From Rhizobium tropici CIAT 899 (GTDB lineage: Bacteria; Pseudomonadota; Alphaproteobacteria; Rhizobiales; Rhizobiaceae): a stretch of 64,000 nt of DNA. Below are positions 1 through 7,779 of the stretch, piece after piece. Both the position numbers and the translations under genes were made by a program. The notes below the pieces were generated by a model. The model made no database searches, was not told the DNA's origin, and saw nothing but the letters and a program-made list of their open reading frames with translations. Where the stretch lies: the NCBI RefSeq assembly GCF_000330885.1, contig NC_020059.1, positions 3,629,501-3,693,500 of the forward strand, in the 5' to 3' direction. Each line of letters opens with the position of its first letter. Position 1 is the stretch's first letter.

Positions 1-864
1 GTGATGACCGAAACGGTGGCGTTCCGTCAGGATATCCGCCCCCTTCAGATCGGGCTTCTCAACCTCATGCCGAACAAGATCAAGACCGAGATCCAGATGG
101 CGCGCCTGGTCGGCGCATCGCCGCTGCAGGTGGAGTTTTCTCTGGTGCGCGTTGGCGGCCACAAGGCCAAGAACACCTCGCAGGAGCATCTGCTTGCTTT
201 CTACGAGACGTGGGAGGAAGTGAAGCACCGCAAGTTCGACGGCTTCATCATAACCGGCGCGCCGATCGAGCTGCTGGAATATGAGGACGTCACCTACTGG
301 AACGAGATGCAGGAGATCTTGGACTGGACGACGACCAACGTCCATTCGACGATGAACGTCTGCTGGGGCGCGATGGCGGCGATCTACCATTTCCACAAGG
401 TGCCGAAATACACGCTGAAGGAAAAGGCCTTCGGCGTCTATCGTCACCAGAACCTGAAGCCCTCCTCGGTCTATCTCAACGGCTTCTCCGACGATTTCGC
501 CATTCCGGTGTCCCGCTGGACGGAAGTGCGCCGCGCCGATATCGAAAAGGTGCCCGGCCTGGAAATACTGATGGACTCGAGCGAGATGGGCGTCTGCCTC
601 GTGCATGAACGGGCCTGCAACCGACTCTACATGTTCAATCATGTGGAGTATGATTCCACCTCGCTGGCGGACGAGTATTTCCGGGATGTGAATTCGGGCG
701 TGCCGATCAAGATGCCGCACAACTATTTCCCGCATAACGACCCGGAAATTCCTCCGCAGAACCGGTGGCGCAGCCACGCGCATCTGTTCTTCGGCAACTG
801 GATCAACGAGATCTACCAGACCACGCCATATGATCTGGAGGAGATCGGCCAGGAAAGGATTTGA
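1..864 (+). CDS. metA: Homoserine O-acyltransferase MetA, 5' end cut off; probably acetyl-specific
   Basis: Partial gene: 287 residues are visible, and the true start lies before the window. The protein acylates homoserine in the first committed step of methionine synthesis, in the cytoplasm. The catalytic Cys (in [10 protein letters not shown], visible residue 121) and the His and Glu of FNHVEY (visible 214 and 216) correspond to Cys142, His235 and Glu237 of E. coli MetA, so 21 residues are missing. The residue equivalent to position 111 is Glu (TGAPIELLE), where E. coli has Gly. Known work on this family links Glu111 to acetyl-CoA use, so I infer homoserine O-acetyltransferase activity rather than succinyl transfer. 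Any SAM-II riboswitch, common upstream of alphaproteobacterial metA, would lie outside the window. The VWA gene follows 3 bp after the stop. Confidence 0.95.
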   Translation: MMTETVAFRQDIRPLQIGLLNLMPNKIKTEIQMARLVGASPLQVEFSLVRVGGHKAKNTSQEHLLAFYETWEEVKHRKFDGFIITGAPIELLEYEDVTYWNEMQEILDWTTTNVHSTMNVCWGAMAAIYHFHKVPKYTLKEKAFGVYRHQNLKPSSVYLNGFSDDFAIPVSRWTEVRRADIEKVPGLEILMDSSEMGVCLVHERACNRLYMFNHVEYDSTSLADEYFRDVNSGVPIKMPHNYFPHNDPEIPPQNRWRSHAHLFFGNWINEIYQTTPYDLEEIGQERI

Positions 865-867
865 GGC

Positions 868-2061
868 TTGTTCATTCCCTTCTTCCTGAAGCTAAGGCAA
901 GCGAAGGTTCCGGTGACGCTCCGGGAATTCCTGTCGCTGCTTGAGGGAATGGAAGAAGGGATTGCTGATTACGACGTCGAGGCCTTCTACTATCTGGCGC
1001 GCGCGACGCTGATCAAGGACGAGCGCTTCATCGACCGTTTCGACCAGGTCTTCGCCGATTACTTTCGCAGCGTCGAGGCGATCGGTGGCAATGCCGATGG
1101 AGAAGCGGTGGAGCCGACCGCTATTCCCGAAGAATGGCTGCGCAAGCTCGCCGAGCGACATCTGACGGAAGAGGAAAGACGGCAGATCGAGGCACTCGGC
1201 GGCTTCGACAAGCTGATGGAGACGCTGCGCGAGCGGCTGGCCGAGCAGAAGGGCCGGCATCAGGGCGGCTCGAAATGGATCGGCACGGCGGGCACCTCGC
1301 CCTTCGGCGCCTATGGCTACAATCCGGAAGGCGTGCGTATCGGCCAGGAAACCTCGCGCAATCGCCGCGCGGTAAAAGTCTGGGACCGGCGCGACTTCAG
1401 GAACCTCGATGACGGCGTAGAGCTTGGCACCCGCAATATCAAGGTGGCGCTGAAGCGCCTGCGCCGCTGGGTTCGCGAGGGGGCAGCCGAGGAACTGGAT
1501 CTTTCCGGCACCATCCGCTCTACCGCCGAACATGGCTATCTCGATGTCCAGACACGGCCGGAGCGCCGCAACGCCGTCAAGCTTCTGATGTTCTTCGATG
1601 TCGGCGGCTCGATGGACGACCATATCCGCGTCGTCGAAGAACTCTTCTCCGCCGCCCGCGCGGAGTTCCGCCACATGGAGTATTTCTACTTTCACAACTG
1701 CCTCTACGAGGGCGTGTGGAAAGACAATCGCCGCCGGCGCGTCGACATCACGGCGACGACGGATCTCATCCGCACCTTCGGCCCCGACTACCGTGTCGTC
1801 TTCGTCGGCGACGCATCCATGAGCCCCTATGAAATCTCTCAGCCGGGCGGCTCGGTGGAGCATTGGAACAAGGAGGCTGGAGAGGCCTGGCTCAGTCGCA
1901 TGACAGGCCATTTCCGCAAATGCATCTGGATCAATCCGGTGCCGGAAAGCTATTGGGGCCATACGACCTCCATTTCCCTCATCCGCCGCCTGATGAGCGA
2001 TCGCATGTATCCCCTGACCCTCGGCGGGCTGGAAAGAGCGACGCGGGAATTGTCGCGCTGA
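868..2061 (+). CDS. VWA-domain protein, CoxE-like (COG3825 type)
   Basis: A 397-residue cytoplasmic protein starting with TTG three bases after the metA stop, with AGGAAAGGA about 7 bases upstream, so probably translated with metA. The N-terminal 200 residues are helical and charged. The C-terminal half is a von Willebrand A domain with a MIDAS-like motif DVGGSMDD (Asp at about residue 244), in which the first Ser of the usual DxSxS is Gly, a form I associate with this family. CoxE-like proteins usually act with a MoxR-type AAA ATPase in metal-centre insertion or complex remodelling. No such ATPase lies downstream here; an upstream one cannot be excluded. The specific role is unknown and the methionine link is only positional. 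Confidence 0.85.
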   Translation: MFIPFFLKLRQAKVPVTLREFLSLLEGMEEGIADYDVEAFYYLARATLIKDERFIDRFDQVFADYFRSVEAIGGNADGEAVEPTAIPEEWLRKLAERHLTEEERRQIEALGGFDKLMETLRERLAEQKGRHQGGSKWIGTAGTSPFGAYGYNPEGVRIGQETSRNRRAVKVWDRRDFRNLDDGVELGTRNIKVALKRLRRWVREGAAEELDLSGTIRSTAEHGYLDVQTRPERRNAVKLLMFFDVGGSMDDHIRVVEELFSAARAEFRHMEYFYFHNCLYEGVWKDNRRRRVDITATTDLIRTFGPDYRVVFVGDASMSPYEISQPGGSVEHWNKEAGEAWLSRMTGHFRKCIWINPVPESYWGHTTSISLIRRLMSDRMYPLTLGGLERATRELSR

Positions 2062-2197
2062 TCTGTTTCCCCTTGAAACCAGCGCGGCAGTGACCACAAA
2101 ACGGGAATTCTATCAAATTATTCACAACCATTTATAGAAATAAAAATAGTATACCAGCAAATACGGAGGGGATTTCTGAGCGCTGGAAGAGATATGC

Positions 2198-2620
2198 ATG
2201 CTTTACATTCCTAAATTGCTTTTCTTCATCTCAACCATTCTACTCCTCTCGCAGCAGGCAAGATCGGAGGAGGGCACCTTTTCCGGTCAATGGGAGCAGA
2301 CCTACTCAAATGCGGGCTCATGTGAAAAGTGCCTTATTGGAATAGTAAGGCACGGCACGCTGCTTTCCATAAGTGCAAACAACGGCTGGATGGCGACGGC
2401 CGAAACGAGCAGAAGCGGAAATGCCGCCTATGCAGCTGGCAACGGGCGATGGCACGCGCGGGTAGGCGCTTATAGCCGTGGGGCGTTTGATATCCTTCTC
2501 GCCATTCGTGATGAGAAATTGATGATGGTCATGCTTGTTGAAAAGCCAAATGGATCGAAACAAGCGATCAAAGCAATTTTCAGAAAACGGAAACCCGAAA
2601 CTCGCCCGGACAAAGCATAG
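2198..2620 (+). CDS. Small secreted hypothetical protein
   Basis: A 140-residue protein I do not recognise. Residues 1-23 form a clear signal peptide (hydrophobic MLYIPKLLFFISTILLLSQQ, then ARS-E), so export to the periplasm is likely. The mature part has a pair of cysteines (CEKC, about residues 42-45), several Gly/Ala-rich beta-like segments and a basic tail (FRKRKPETRP). Base composition is clearly more AT-rich than the neighbours, as is the upstream spacer at 2100-2195, which suggests acquired or fast-evolving DNA. No strong Shine-Dalgarno site is visible, only GGAAGAGAT just upstream. It stands alone between the VWA gene and galM. Confidence 0.6.
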   Translation: MLYIPKLLFFISTILLLSQQARSEEGTFSGQWEQTYSNAGSCEKCLIGIVRHGTLLSISANNGWMATAETSRSGNAAYAAGNGRWHARVGAYSRGAFDILLAIRDEKLMMVMLVEKPNGSKQAIKAIFRKRKPETRPDKA

Positions 2621-2828
2621 CCGGAGACTTCACCTGCTCGAGCCAACCCAAACTGTCAAACCGTCGCACGTATTGCACACTACCGGCGCAATCTGGCACT
2701 TCGAAAGCCGGACCGAGCCTTGATCCGCTGCTGCCCGCCCCTAAATTTCGCCATTGAAGCGGTTGCGGAACGGCACGAATGGGGGCAGGGTCTGGCCTCG
2801 CATACTCAAAAGCAATGGATGAGCTGAT

Positions 2829-3854
2829 ATGACGGAAAGCACTTTGCAGCGGGAACATTTTGGGACGACGGTGGATGGGGATACCGTCTATCGCGTCAAA
2901 ATCGTCGGTGGCGGCCTGACCGCCCATATCATGTCCTGGGGGGCGGTCATTCAGGATCTGCGCCTCGACGGCCACGAGCCCTCGCTTCTGCTCGGCTTCG
3001 ACAATTTCGCCGATTATCCCCTCCATTCCTCCTATTTCGGCGCCACGCCCGGCCGCTGCGCCAACCGCATCGGCGCCGGCCGCTTTACGCTCGACGGCAA
3101 GCAGTATCAGCTGGAGCTCAATGAAAAGGGCGTCACCCATCTGCACGGCGGCAAGGACAATATCGCCAAGCGCAACTGGACCATCGTCGAGCACGATACC
3201 GACCGCGTCGTCCTGAAGATCGTCGATCCCGATGGCCGCGCCGGCTATCCCGGCAATTGTACGATCCAGGCGGCCTATCGCGTGCATGGCAATGGCGAAC
3301 TGTCGGTCACCTATGAATCGACCACCGATCAGCCGACGCTCGCCAATGTCTGCCAGCACGCCTATTTCAACCTCGACGGCCGCGACGATGCGCTCGGCCA
3401 CGACATCATGATCGCCGCCGACCATTATACGCCGACCGATGACAAGCAGATACCGACAGGGGAAATCCGCTCCGTCGAAGGCACTGCCTTCGATTTCCGC
3501 GAGATGTCGCCGATGAAGCGCTTCGAAGGAAGCGAGCGGGCGCTCTACGACCATAATTTCTGCCTCTCCAGCGAACGCACCGCCAAGCGTTCCGTCGTGC
3601 TCGCCCGCAGCGTCAATTCCGGCGTCTCGCTCGAAGTGCGCACCACCGAGCCCGGCGTGCAATTCTATGCGGGTTTCAAGCTCGATGTGCCGGTTCCCGG
3701 TCATGACGGTCGCAAGATCGGCCCGTTCGCCGGTTTCTGTCTGGAAACGCAGGTCTGGCCCGACGCTATCAACCACGAAGGCTTCCCCAATGCCGTGCTC
3801 CGCCCGGGCGAGGTGTTGCGGCAGGAAACGGATTACATCTTCACCAAGAACTAA
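2829..3854 (+). CDS. galM: Aldose 1-epimerase (mutarotase)
   Basis: A 341-residue enzyme that interconverts alpha and beta anomers of hexoses such as galactose and glucose in the cytoplasm, feeding the Leloir pathway. Family landmarks appear in order: the NRIGAGRF segment near residue 80, HLHGG near 105, the catalytic-His motif QHAYFNLDGR near 175, DHYTPTD near 200, and the catalytic Glu in ETQVWPDAINH near 310. Length is normal for the COG2017 family. It is monocistronic: AT-rich DNA lies upstream and the GntR-nag operon starts 110 bp downstream. No galactose genes are nearby, so the physiological sugar is not shown by context. Confidence 0.93.
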   Translation: MTESTLQREHFGTTVDGDTVYRVKIVGGGLTAHIMSWGAVIQDLRLDGHEPSLLLGFDNFADYPLHSSYFGATPGRCANRIGAGRFTLDGKQYQLELNEKGVTHLHGGKDNIAKRNWTIVEHDTDRVVLKIVDPDGRAGYPGNCTIQAAYRVHGNGELSVTYESTTDQPTLANVCQHAYFNLDGRDDALGHDIMIAADHYTPTDDKQIPTGEIRSVEGTAFDFREMSPMKRFEGSERALYDHNFCLSSERTAKRSVVLARSVNSGVSLEVRTTEPGVQFYAGFKLDVPVPGHDGRKIGPFAGFCLETQVWPDAINHEGFPNAVLRPGEVLRQETDYIFTKN

Positions 3855-3931
3855 ACCGGGCCTGCCCCGCTTTCTTGAATTTCGGCCGGGCGTCCAAAGC
3901 GCCCGGCCGATTCTTTTTGCATTGCGGCCAG

Positions 3932-3987
3932 ATTCACCTTGTGAATTGGTTCTAAATAGGTTCTATATGTCAGCTATGGATAGAACC
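3932..3987 (+). promoter_or_regulatory. Candidate operator of the GntR-nag operon
   Basis: Two signals overlap the start of the GntR gene. ATTCAC-CTT-GTGAAT (3932-3946) is a perfect inverted repeat. GGTTCTAA (3948-3955) and GGTTCTAT (3959-3966) are direct half-sites 11 bp apart, one helical turn, and an inverted half-site ATAGAACC lies at 3980-3987 inside the coding start. Together they look like an autoregulatory operator for the GntR protein made from 3967. This is inference: the boxes are visible, binding is not. Confidence 0.5.
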
Positions 3988-4749
3988 AGTTTGATCGGCG
4001 AATTGAATAGTCGCGGCCTCAGCGACGGGGCGGGTAGCGGACCGTTGTACAAGCGCCTGGCACAAGCGCTGACGGGTCTGATCCAAGAGGGTCTGCTGAA
4101 ATCGGGCACGGCACTTCCGAGCGAGCGCGATCTCGCCAGCGCCCTGCAGATTGGCCGCATCACGGTCAGAACCGCCTATCGCGACCTGCTCGCCTCGGGC
4201 GTCATCGAGTCACGCCACGGCAGCGGCACCTTCGTCTCGCAGCAAGTGGAACGTATCGAGCAGCCGCTCTGGCGCCTCTCCTCCTTTTCCGCAGACATGC
4301 GATCGCGCGGCCGTGAACCGGCAGCGCGCATCCTGTCACGCACCGTCAGCGCGCCCGCGCCGGAGGAATCCTTCCTGCTCGGCCTCGGCCTTGATGAGCC
4401 CGTGCTGCGCCTCGACCGACTGCGTCTGGCGGATGGCCAGCCGCTCGCCATCGAGCGCGCCGTCGTCCCCATCAAGTTCCTGGGTGAAGAGGCCATATCC
4501 GAGGGATCGCTTTACGACGCCCTGGCCGCCAAAGGCTTCAGGCCCGTGCGCGCCCAGCAGAGGCTGACCGCCGTGACACTCGACCCGACATCCGCGTCGA
4601 TCCTGACCGTGAAGGCCGGAGCGCCCGCACTTCTGATCGAGCGCGTCTCCCGCCTCGCGGACCAGCGCGTCGTTGAATATACCCGCTCGCACTATCGCGG
4701 CGATGCCTATGATTTTGTTGCTGAATTGAGAATTGGAGATGACCTATGA
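3967..4749 (+). CDS. GntR/HutC-family (UTRA) regulator of the nag operon
   Basis: A 260-residue regulator. The winged helix-turn-helix (about residues 25-95: LYKRLAQALTGLIQEGLL, LPSERDLASALQIGRITVR, YRDLLASGVIESRHGSGTFVSQ) is classic GntR. Residues 100-255 match the UTRA effector-binding fold of HutC/FarR-type members, with the typical C-terminal VVEYTRSHYRGDAYDF. I chose ATG 3967; ATG 3976 is also possible. The open frame extends further upstream, but those codons look non-coding. The stop overlaps the nagB start as ATGA (4746-4749), so the genes are translationally coupled. In this setting it most likely represses the operon and is released by an amino-sugar phosphate (inference). It resembles the regulators called NagQ. 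Confidence 0.9.
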   Translation: MSAMDRTSLIGELNSRGLSDGAGSGPLYKRLAQALTGLIQEGLLKSGTALPSERDLASALQIGRITVRTAYRDLLASGVIESRHGSGTFVSQQVERIEQPLWRLSSFSADMRSRGREPAARILSRTVSAPAPEESFLLGLGLDEPVLRLDRLRLADGQPLAIERAVVPIKFLGEEAISEGSLYDALAAKGFRPVRAQQRLTAVTLDPTSASILTVKAGAPALLIERVSRLADQRVVEYTRSHYRGDAYDFVAELRIGDDL

Positions 4750-5777
4750 GCGAGACCCAATCCCTGATGCTGACGGAAGCCGGCCAATCGCCAGAGGTGG
4801 TTGCGACGTTGCTTGAAAAGGAAAAGCCTGCCTTTGCCGAGATCGCGAAGCTCTTCTCGACCGGCCATCCGTCGCTGATCACGACCGCCGCGCGCGGCTC
4901 TTCCGACCATGCCGCTACCTTCTTCAAATATCTTTTCGAAATCTCCTGCGGCATCCCGGTCGCCTCCGTCGGCCCGTCGATCGCCTCCGTTTATGGCGCT
5001 CCGCTGCATCTGAAGGGCGGCATCCACTTCACGGTCTCTCAATCCGGCGGCAGCCCCGACATCATCGCACTGCAGGCCGCCGCCAAGAAGGGCGGCGCCA
5101 CCACGATCGCCGTCGTCAACGTCACCGACAGCCCCCTCGCCAAGGAAGCCGACATCGTGCTCGGCCTGAACGCCGGCAAGGAACAGAGCGTCGCCGCAAC
5201 CAAATCCTTCATCGCCTCGGTTGCCGCTCTTGCCGGTGTCACGGCTGCAGTGTCGCAGGACAAGGCGCTGATCGATGGTCTTGCCAAGCTGCCGGAAGCA
5301 CTTGCTGCAACCTCGGGCATCGACGGCAGGGCGGCCGAAGATGTGCTCTTCAATGCCTCCTCGCTTTACACCGGCGGCCGCGGCCCGGCTTTCGCCATTG
5401 CGCTCGAAGCGGCTTTGAAGGCCAAGGAAACCGCCGGCCTTCATGCGGAAGCCTTTTCGCTCGCCGAACTCATGCACGGCCCGATGCGTCTCGTGCAGCC
5501 GGGCTTCCCCATTGTCGCTTTCTCGCCTGACGACGCCGCCTTCGCCAACAATGCTCAGGCCCTGGAACGGCTTCAGAAGCTCGGCGCCACCGCCGTCTCC
5601 TTCTCGACCGCGCCGCTTGCCGGCATCAATCTGCGCATGCCGACGACGGGCAACGGCCTGCTCGACCCGCTCGTGTCGCTGCTGTGCTACTATCGCCTCA
5701 TCGAGTCGGTGACCCGCCGCAAGGGCTTCGACCCGGATAAGCCGGCTAATCTTCTCAAGGTAACGGAGACCATGTGA
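4746..5777 (+). CDS. nagB: SIS-domain glucosamine-6-phosphate deaminase (NagB-II type)
   Basis: A 343-residue protein with two SIS folds (about residues 35-170 and 195-330) and no glutaminase domain, so it is not GlmS. Landmarks are TTAARGSSDHAATFFKYL, VSQSGGSPD, ATKSFIAS and the second-half LHAEAFSLAELMHGP. This AgaS/NagB-II family converts glucosamine-6-phosphate to fructose-6-phosphate plus ammonia, replacing the unrelated classical NagB. The start overlaps the GntR stop by 4 bp and the stop overlaps nagA by 1 bp, so it sits in a tight operon. Its position directly before nagA supports the deaminase assignment over a tagatose- or fructosamine-phosphate role, but sequence alone cannot fix the substrate. 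Confidence 0.85.
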   Translation: MSETQSLMLTEAGQSPEVVATLLEKEKPAFAEIAKLFSTGHPSLITTAARGSSDHAATFFKYLFEISCGIPVASVGPSIASVYGAPLHLKGGIHFTVSQSGGSPDIIALQAAAKKGGATTIAVVNVTDSPLAKEADIVLGLNAGKEQSVAATKSFIASVAALAGVTAAVSQDKALIDGLAKLPEALAATSGIDGRAAEDVLFNASSLYTGGRGPAFAIALEAALKAKETAGLHAEAFSLAELMHGPMRLVQPGFPIVAFSPDDAAFANNAQALERLQKLGATAVSFSTAPLAGINLRMPTTGNGLLDPLVSLLCYYRLIESVTRRKGFDPDKPANLLKVTETM

Positions 5778-6934
5778 TGGACTACAAGGTCTTTACCGGC
5801 GCCCGCATTTTCGATGGCGACCGGTTTCACGAGGATAGCGCGCTGGTGATCGGCAACGGCCGCATCCATGCCATTACCGGCATCAACGATGTGCCCGATA
5901 ATGCCGAAACCATCCAGCTGAAAGGCGGCGTCCTGTCGCCGGGCTTCATCGACGCACAAGTGAACGGCGGCGGCGGCCGCATGCTGAATGACGAGCCCTC
6001 GCCGGCGTCCATGTACATGATCGCCGAGGGGCATCGCCCCTACGGCACGACGTCGCTGCTGCCGACGCTCATCACCGATGTCGCAGCCGCGACGACGGCC
6101 GCGATCGACGCCGCCATCGAAGCCGTGAAAGCCAATCGCGGTGTCGCCGGCCTGCATCTGGAAGGCCCGCATCTGGCACCGGCCCGCAAGGGTGCGCATC
6201 TGGCCGAACTGATGCGTCCGGTCGAAGACAGCGACGTCAAGACTTTCATCCGCGCCCGCGAGGCGATCGGCACGCTGCTGGTCACCATGGCGGCCGAGCA
6301 GGTGACGGAGCGGCAGGTGCAGGCACTCAGCGAGGGCGGTGTCATCGTCAGCATCGGCCACAGCGATTGCACGGCTGAAGCCGCCGATGCGCGCTTCGAT
6401 GCCGGCGCCCGCGGCGTCACCCACCTTTTCAATGCCATGAGCCAGATGGGCCATCGCGCGCCCGGCCTCGTCGGCGCGGCGATCGACCATCCCGCCCCCT
6501 GGTGCGGCATCATCGCAGATGGTCATCACGTCGAGCCGACGGCGCTCCGGGTTGCACTGCGCGCGAAACGCGGCGAGGGCCGTCTGTTCTTCGTCACCGA
6601 TGCCATGTCGCTCGTCGGCACCGACCTGCCGACTTTCACGCTGAACGGCCGCACGGTCTATCGCACCAAGGGCGGCTATTGTTCCAAGCTGACGCTCGAT
6701 GATGGCACGCTGGCCGGCTCCGATGTCGATATGGCCTCCACCATCCGCTATGGCGTCAATATTCTCGAGCTGCCGCTAGCCGAAGCCCTGCGCATGGCGA
6801 CCTCCTACCCTGCCCGCTTCCTCCGGCTTGCCGATCGCGGCCACTTGGCGCCGGGAATGCGTGCCGATCTCGTTCACATCAACGACGGCATCGAAGTCAC
6901 GGAAACATGGATCTCAGGTCAAGCTTCGGCCTGA
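5777..6934 (+). CDS. nagA: N-acetylglucosamine-6-phosphate deacetylase
   Basis: A 385-residue amidohydrolase that removes acetate from GlcNAc-6-phosphate in the cytoplasm, yielding the substrate of the upstream deaminase. Visible motifs are [13 protein letters not shown] near residue 60, the metal-site [16 protein letters not shown] near 130, [10 protein letters not shown] near 195, [14 protein letters not shown] near 215, IIADGHHV near 245 and the catalytic Asp in FFVTDAM near 275. ATG 5777 overlaps the previous stop (TGATG); a GTG three bases earlier is an alternative. Length and motif order are normal. A further SIS gene follows 23 bp downstream. Confidence 0.94.
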   Translation: MDYKVFTGARIFDGDRFHEDSALVIGNGRIHAITGINDVPDNAETIQLKGGVLSPGFIDAQVNGGGGRMLNDEPSPASMYMIAEGHRPYGTTSLLPTLITDVAAATTAAIDAAIEAVKANRGVAGLHLEGPHLAPARKGAHLAELMRPVEDSDVKTFIRAREAIGTLLVTMAAEQVTERQVQALSEGGVIVSIGHSDCTAEAADARFDAGARGVTHLFNAMSQMGHRAPGLVGAAIDHPAPWCGIIADGHHVEPTALRVALRAKRGEGRLFFVTDAMSLVGTDLPTFTLNGRTVYRTKGGYCSKLTLDDGTLAGSDVDMASTIRYGVNILELPLAEALRMATSYPARFLRLADRGHLAPGMRADLVHINDGIEVTETWISGQASA

Positions 6935-6957
6935 CACAGCATATAAGGAAGCTCGGC

Positions 6958-7686
6958 ATGAGCGCAGTCACGGACAGCTATTTCTCCGCCCTCATCGGCC
7001 GGTTGGAGACCCTGCGCGAAACGCTGGCTGAGCCCATGTCCAAGGCTTCCGCTGCCATCTGTGCCGCCGCACGCGCAGACCGCCGCGTCTATGTCTTCGG
7101 CACCGGCCACTCGCACATGCTGGCCGAAGAGGTGCATTATCGCGCCGGCGGCCTCGCCTTCACCATTCCCGTGCTCGTCGGCTCCGCCATGCTGCATGAA
7201 GGCGCCGTCATCAGTTCGGTCTACGAACGCACCGAAGGCCTTATCCGCCCGGTCTTCGAGCGCTACGGCATGCAGCCGGGTGACGTACTGATCATAGCCT
7301 CCAATTCCGGCGTCAATGCCGCACCGATCGAGGCGGCGGATTATGGCCGCGAGATCGGCGCAACGGTCATCGCCATCACATCGCTCGCCTATTCGGCCGC
7401 CATCGCCAATGGACGCAGAAAGCTCGCCGATATCGCCGATATCGTGCTGGACAACGGCCTGCCGCCCGGTGACGCGATGATAGAGCTGCCGGGAACGGAG
7501 CTCAAGGTCGGGCCAGCCTCAACAGCCGTCGGCGCCACGGTGCTGAACGCCATCTTCGCCGATGTCGCCGCCGAACTCTGCAAGGATGGCAATCCACCCG
7601 TCTACCTCAGCGCCAACATGCCAGGCGCCAAGGAAACCAATCAGCGGCTGGTCAAGAAATATAGACCGCGCAATCCGCATCTCTGA
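6958..7686 (+). CDS. SIS-domain phosphosugar-binding protein (COG4821 type)
   Basis: A 242-residue protein with one sugar-isomerase (SIS) domain: [22 protein letters not shown] near residue 45, then [21 protein letters not shown] near 110. I chose ATG 6958 because AAGGAA precedes it by a normal distance; an in-frame ATG at 6907 would overlap nagA. The family is an uncharacterised phosphosugar isomerase-like group often found in amino-sugar operons. Its place as the last gene of the GntR-nagB-nagA operon suggests it acts on a phosphorylated amino sugar, perhaps an isomer or a muropeptide-derived sugar, but the reaction is unknown. The terminator at 7734 follows. Confidence 0.8.
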   Translation: MSAVTDSYFSALIGRLETLRETLAEPMSKASAAICAAARADRRVYVFGTGHSHMLAEEVHYRAGGLAFTIPVLVGSAMLHEGAVISSVYERTEGLIRPVFERYGMQPGDVLIIASNSGVNAAPIEAADYGREIGATVIAITSLAYSAAIANGRRKLADIADIVLDNGLPPGDAMIELPGTELKVGPASTAVGATVLNAIFADVAAELCKDGNPPVYLSANMPGAKETNQRLVKKYRPRNPHL

Positions 7687-7733
7687 CCGGCCAACGGTTT
7701 GACGTCTTTTACTCGGTGAAATCAGATGGATAG

Positions 7734-7770
7734 AGAGGCCGAGCGTTTCCCGTGAAACGCTCGGCCTCTT
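7734..7770. terminator. Terminator hairpin between the nag operon and the efflux operon
   Basis: A perfect 16-bp inverted repeat (arms 7734-7749 and 7754-7769, loop CCGT) followed by a short T run on the + strand. It lies between two convergent genes ending at 7686 and 7780 and probably serves both. The T run favours the + direction. Confidence 0.85.
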
Positions 7771-7779
7771 TGTCAGCTA

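Noticed and set aside
892..3776. Minus-strand frames opposite the VWA gene and galM
   Set aside because: Shadows of conserved genes, with no recognisable motifs.
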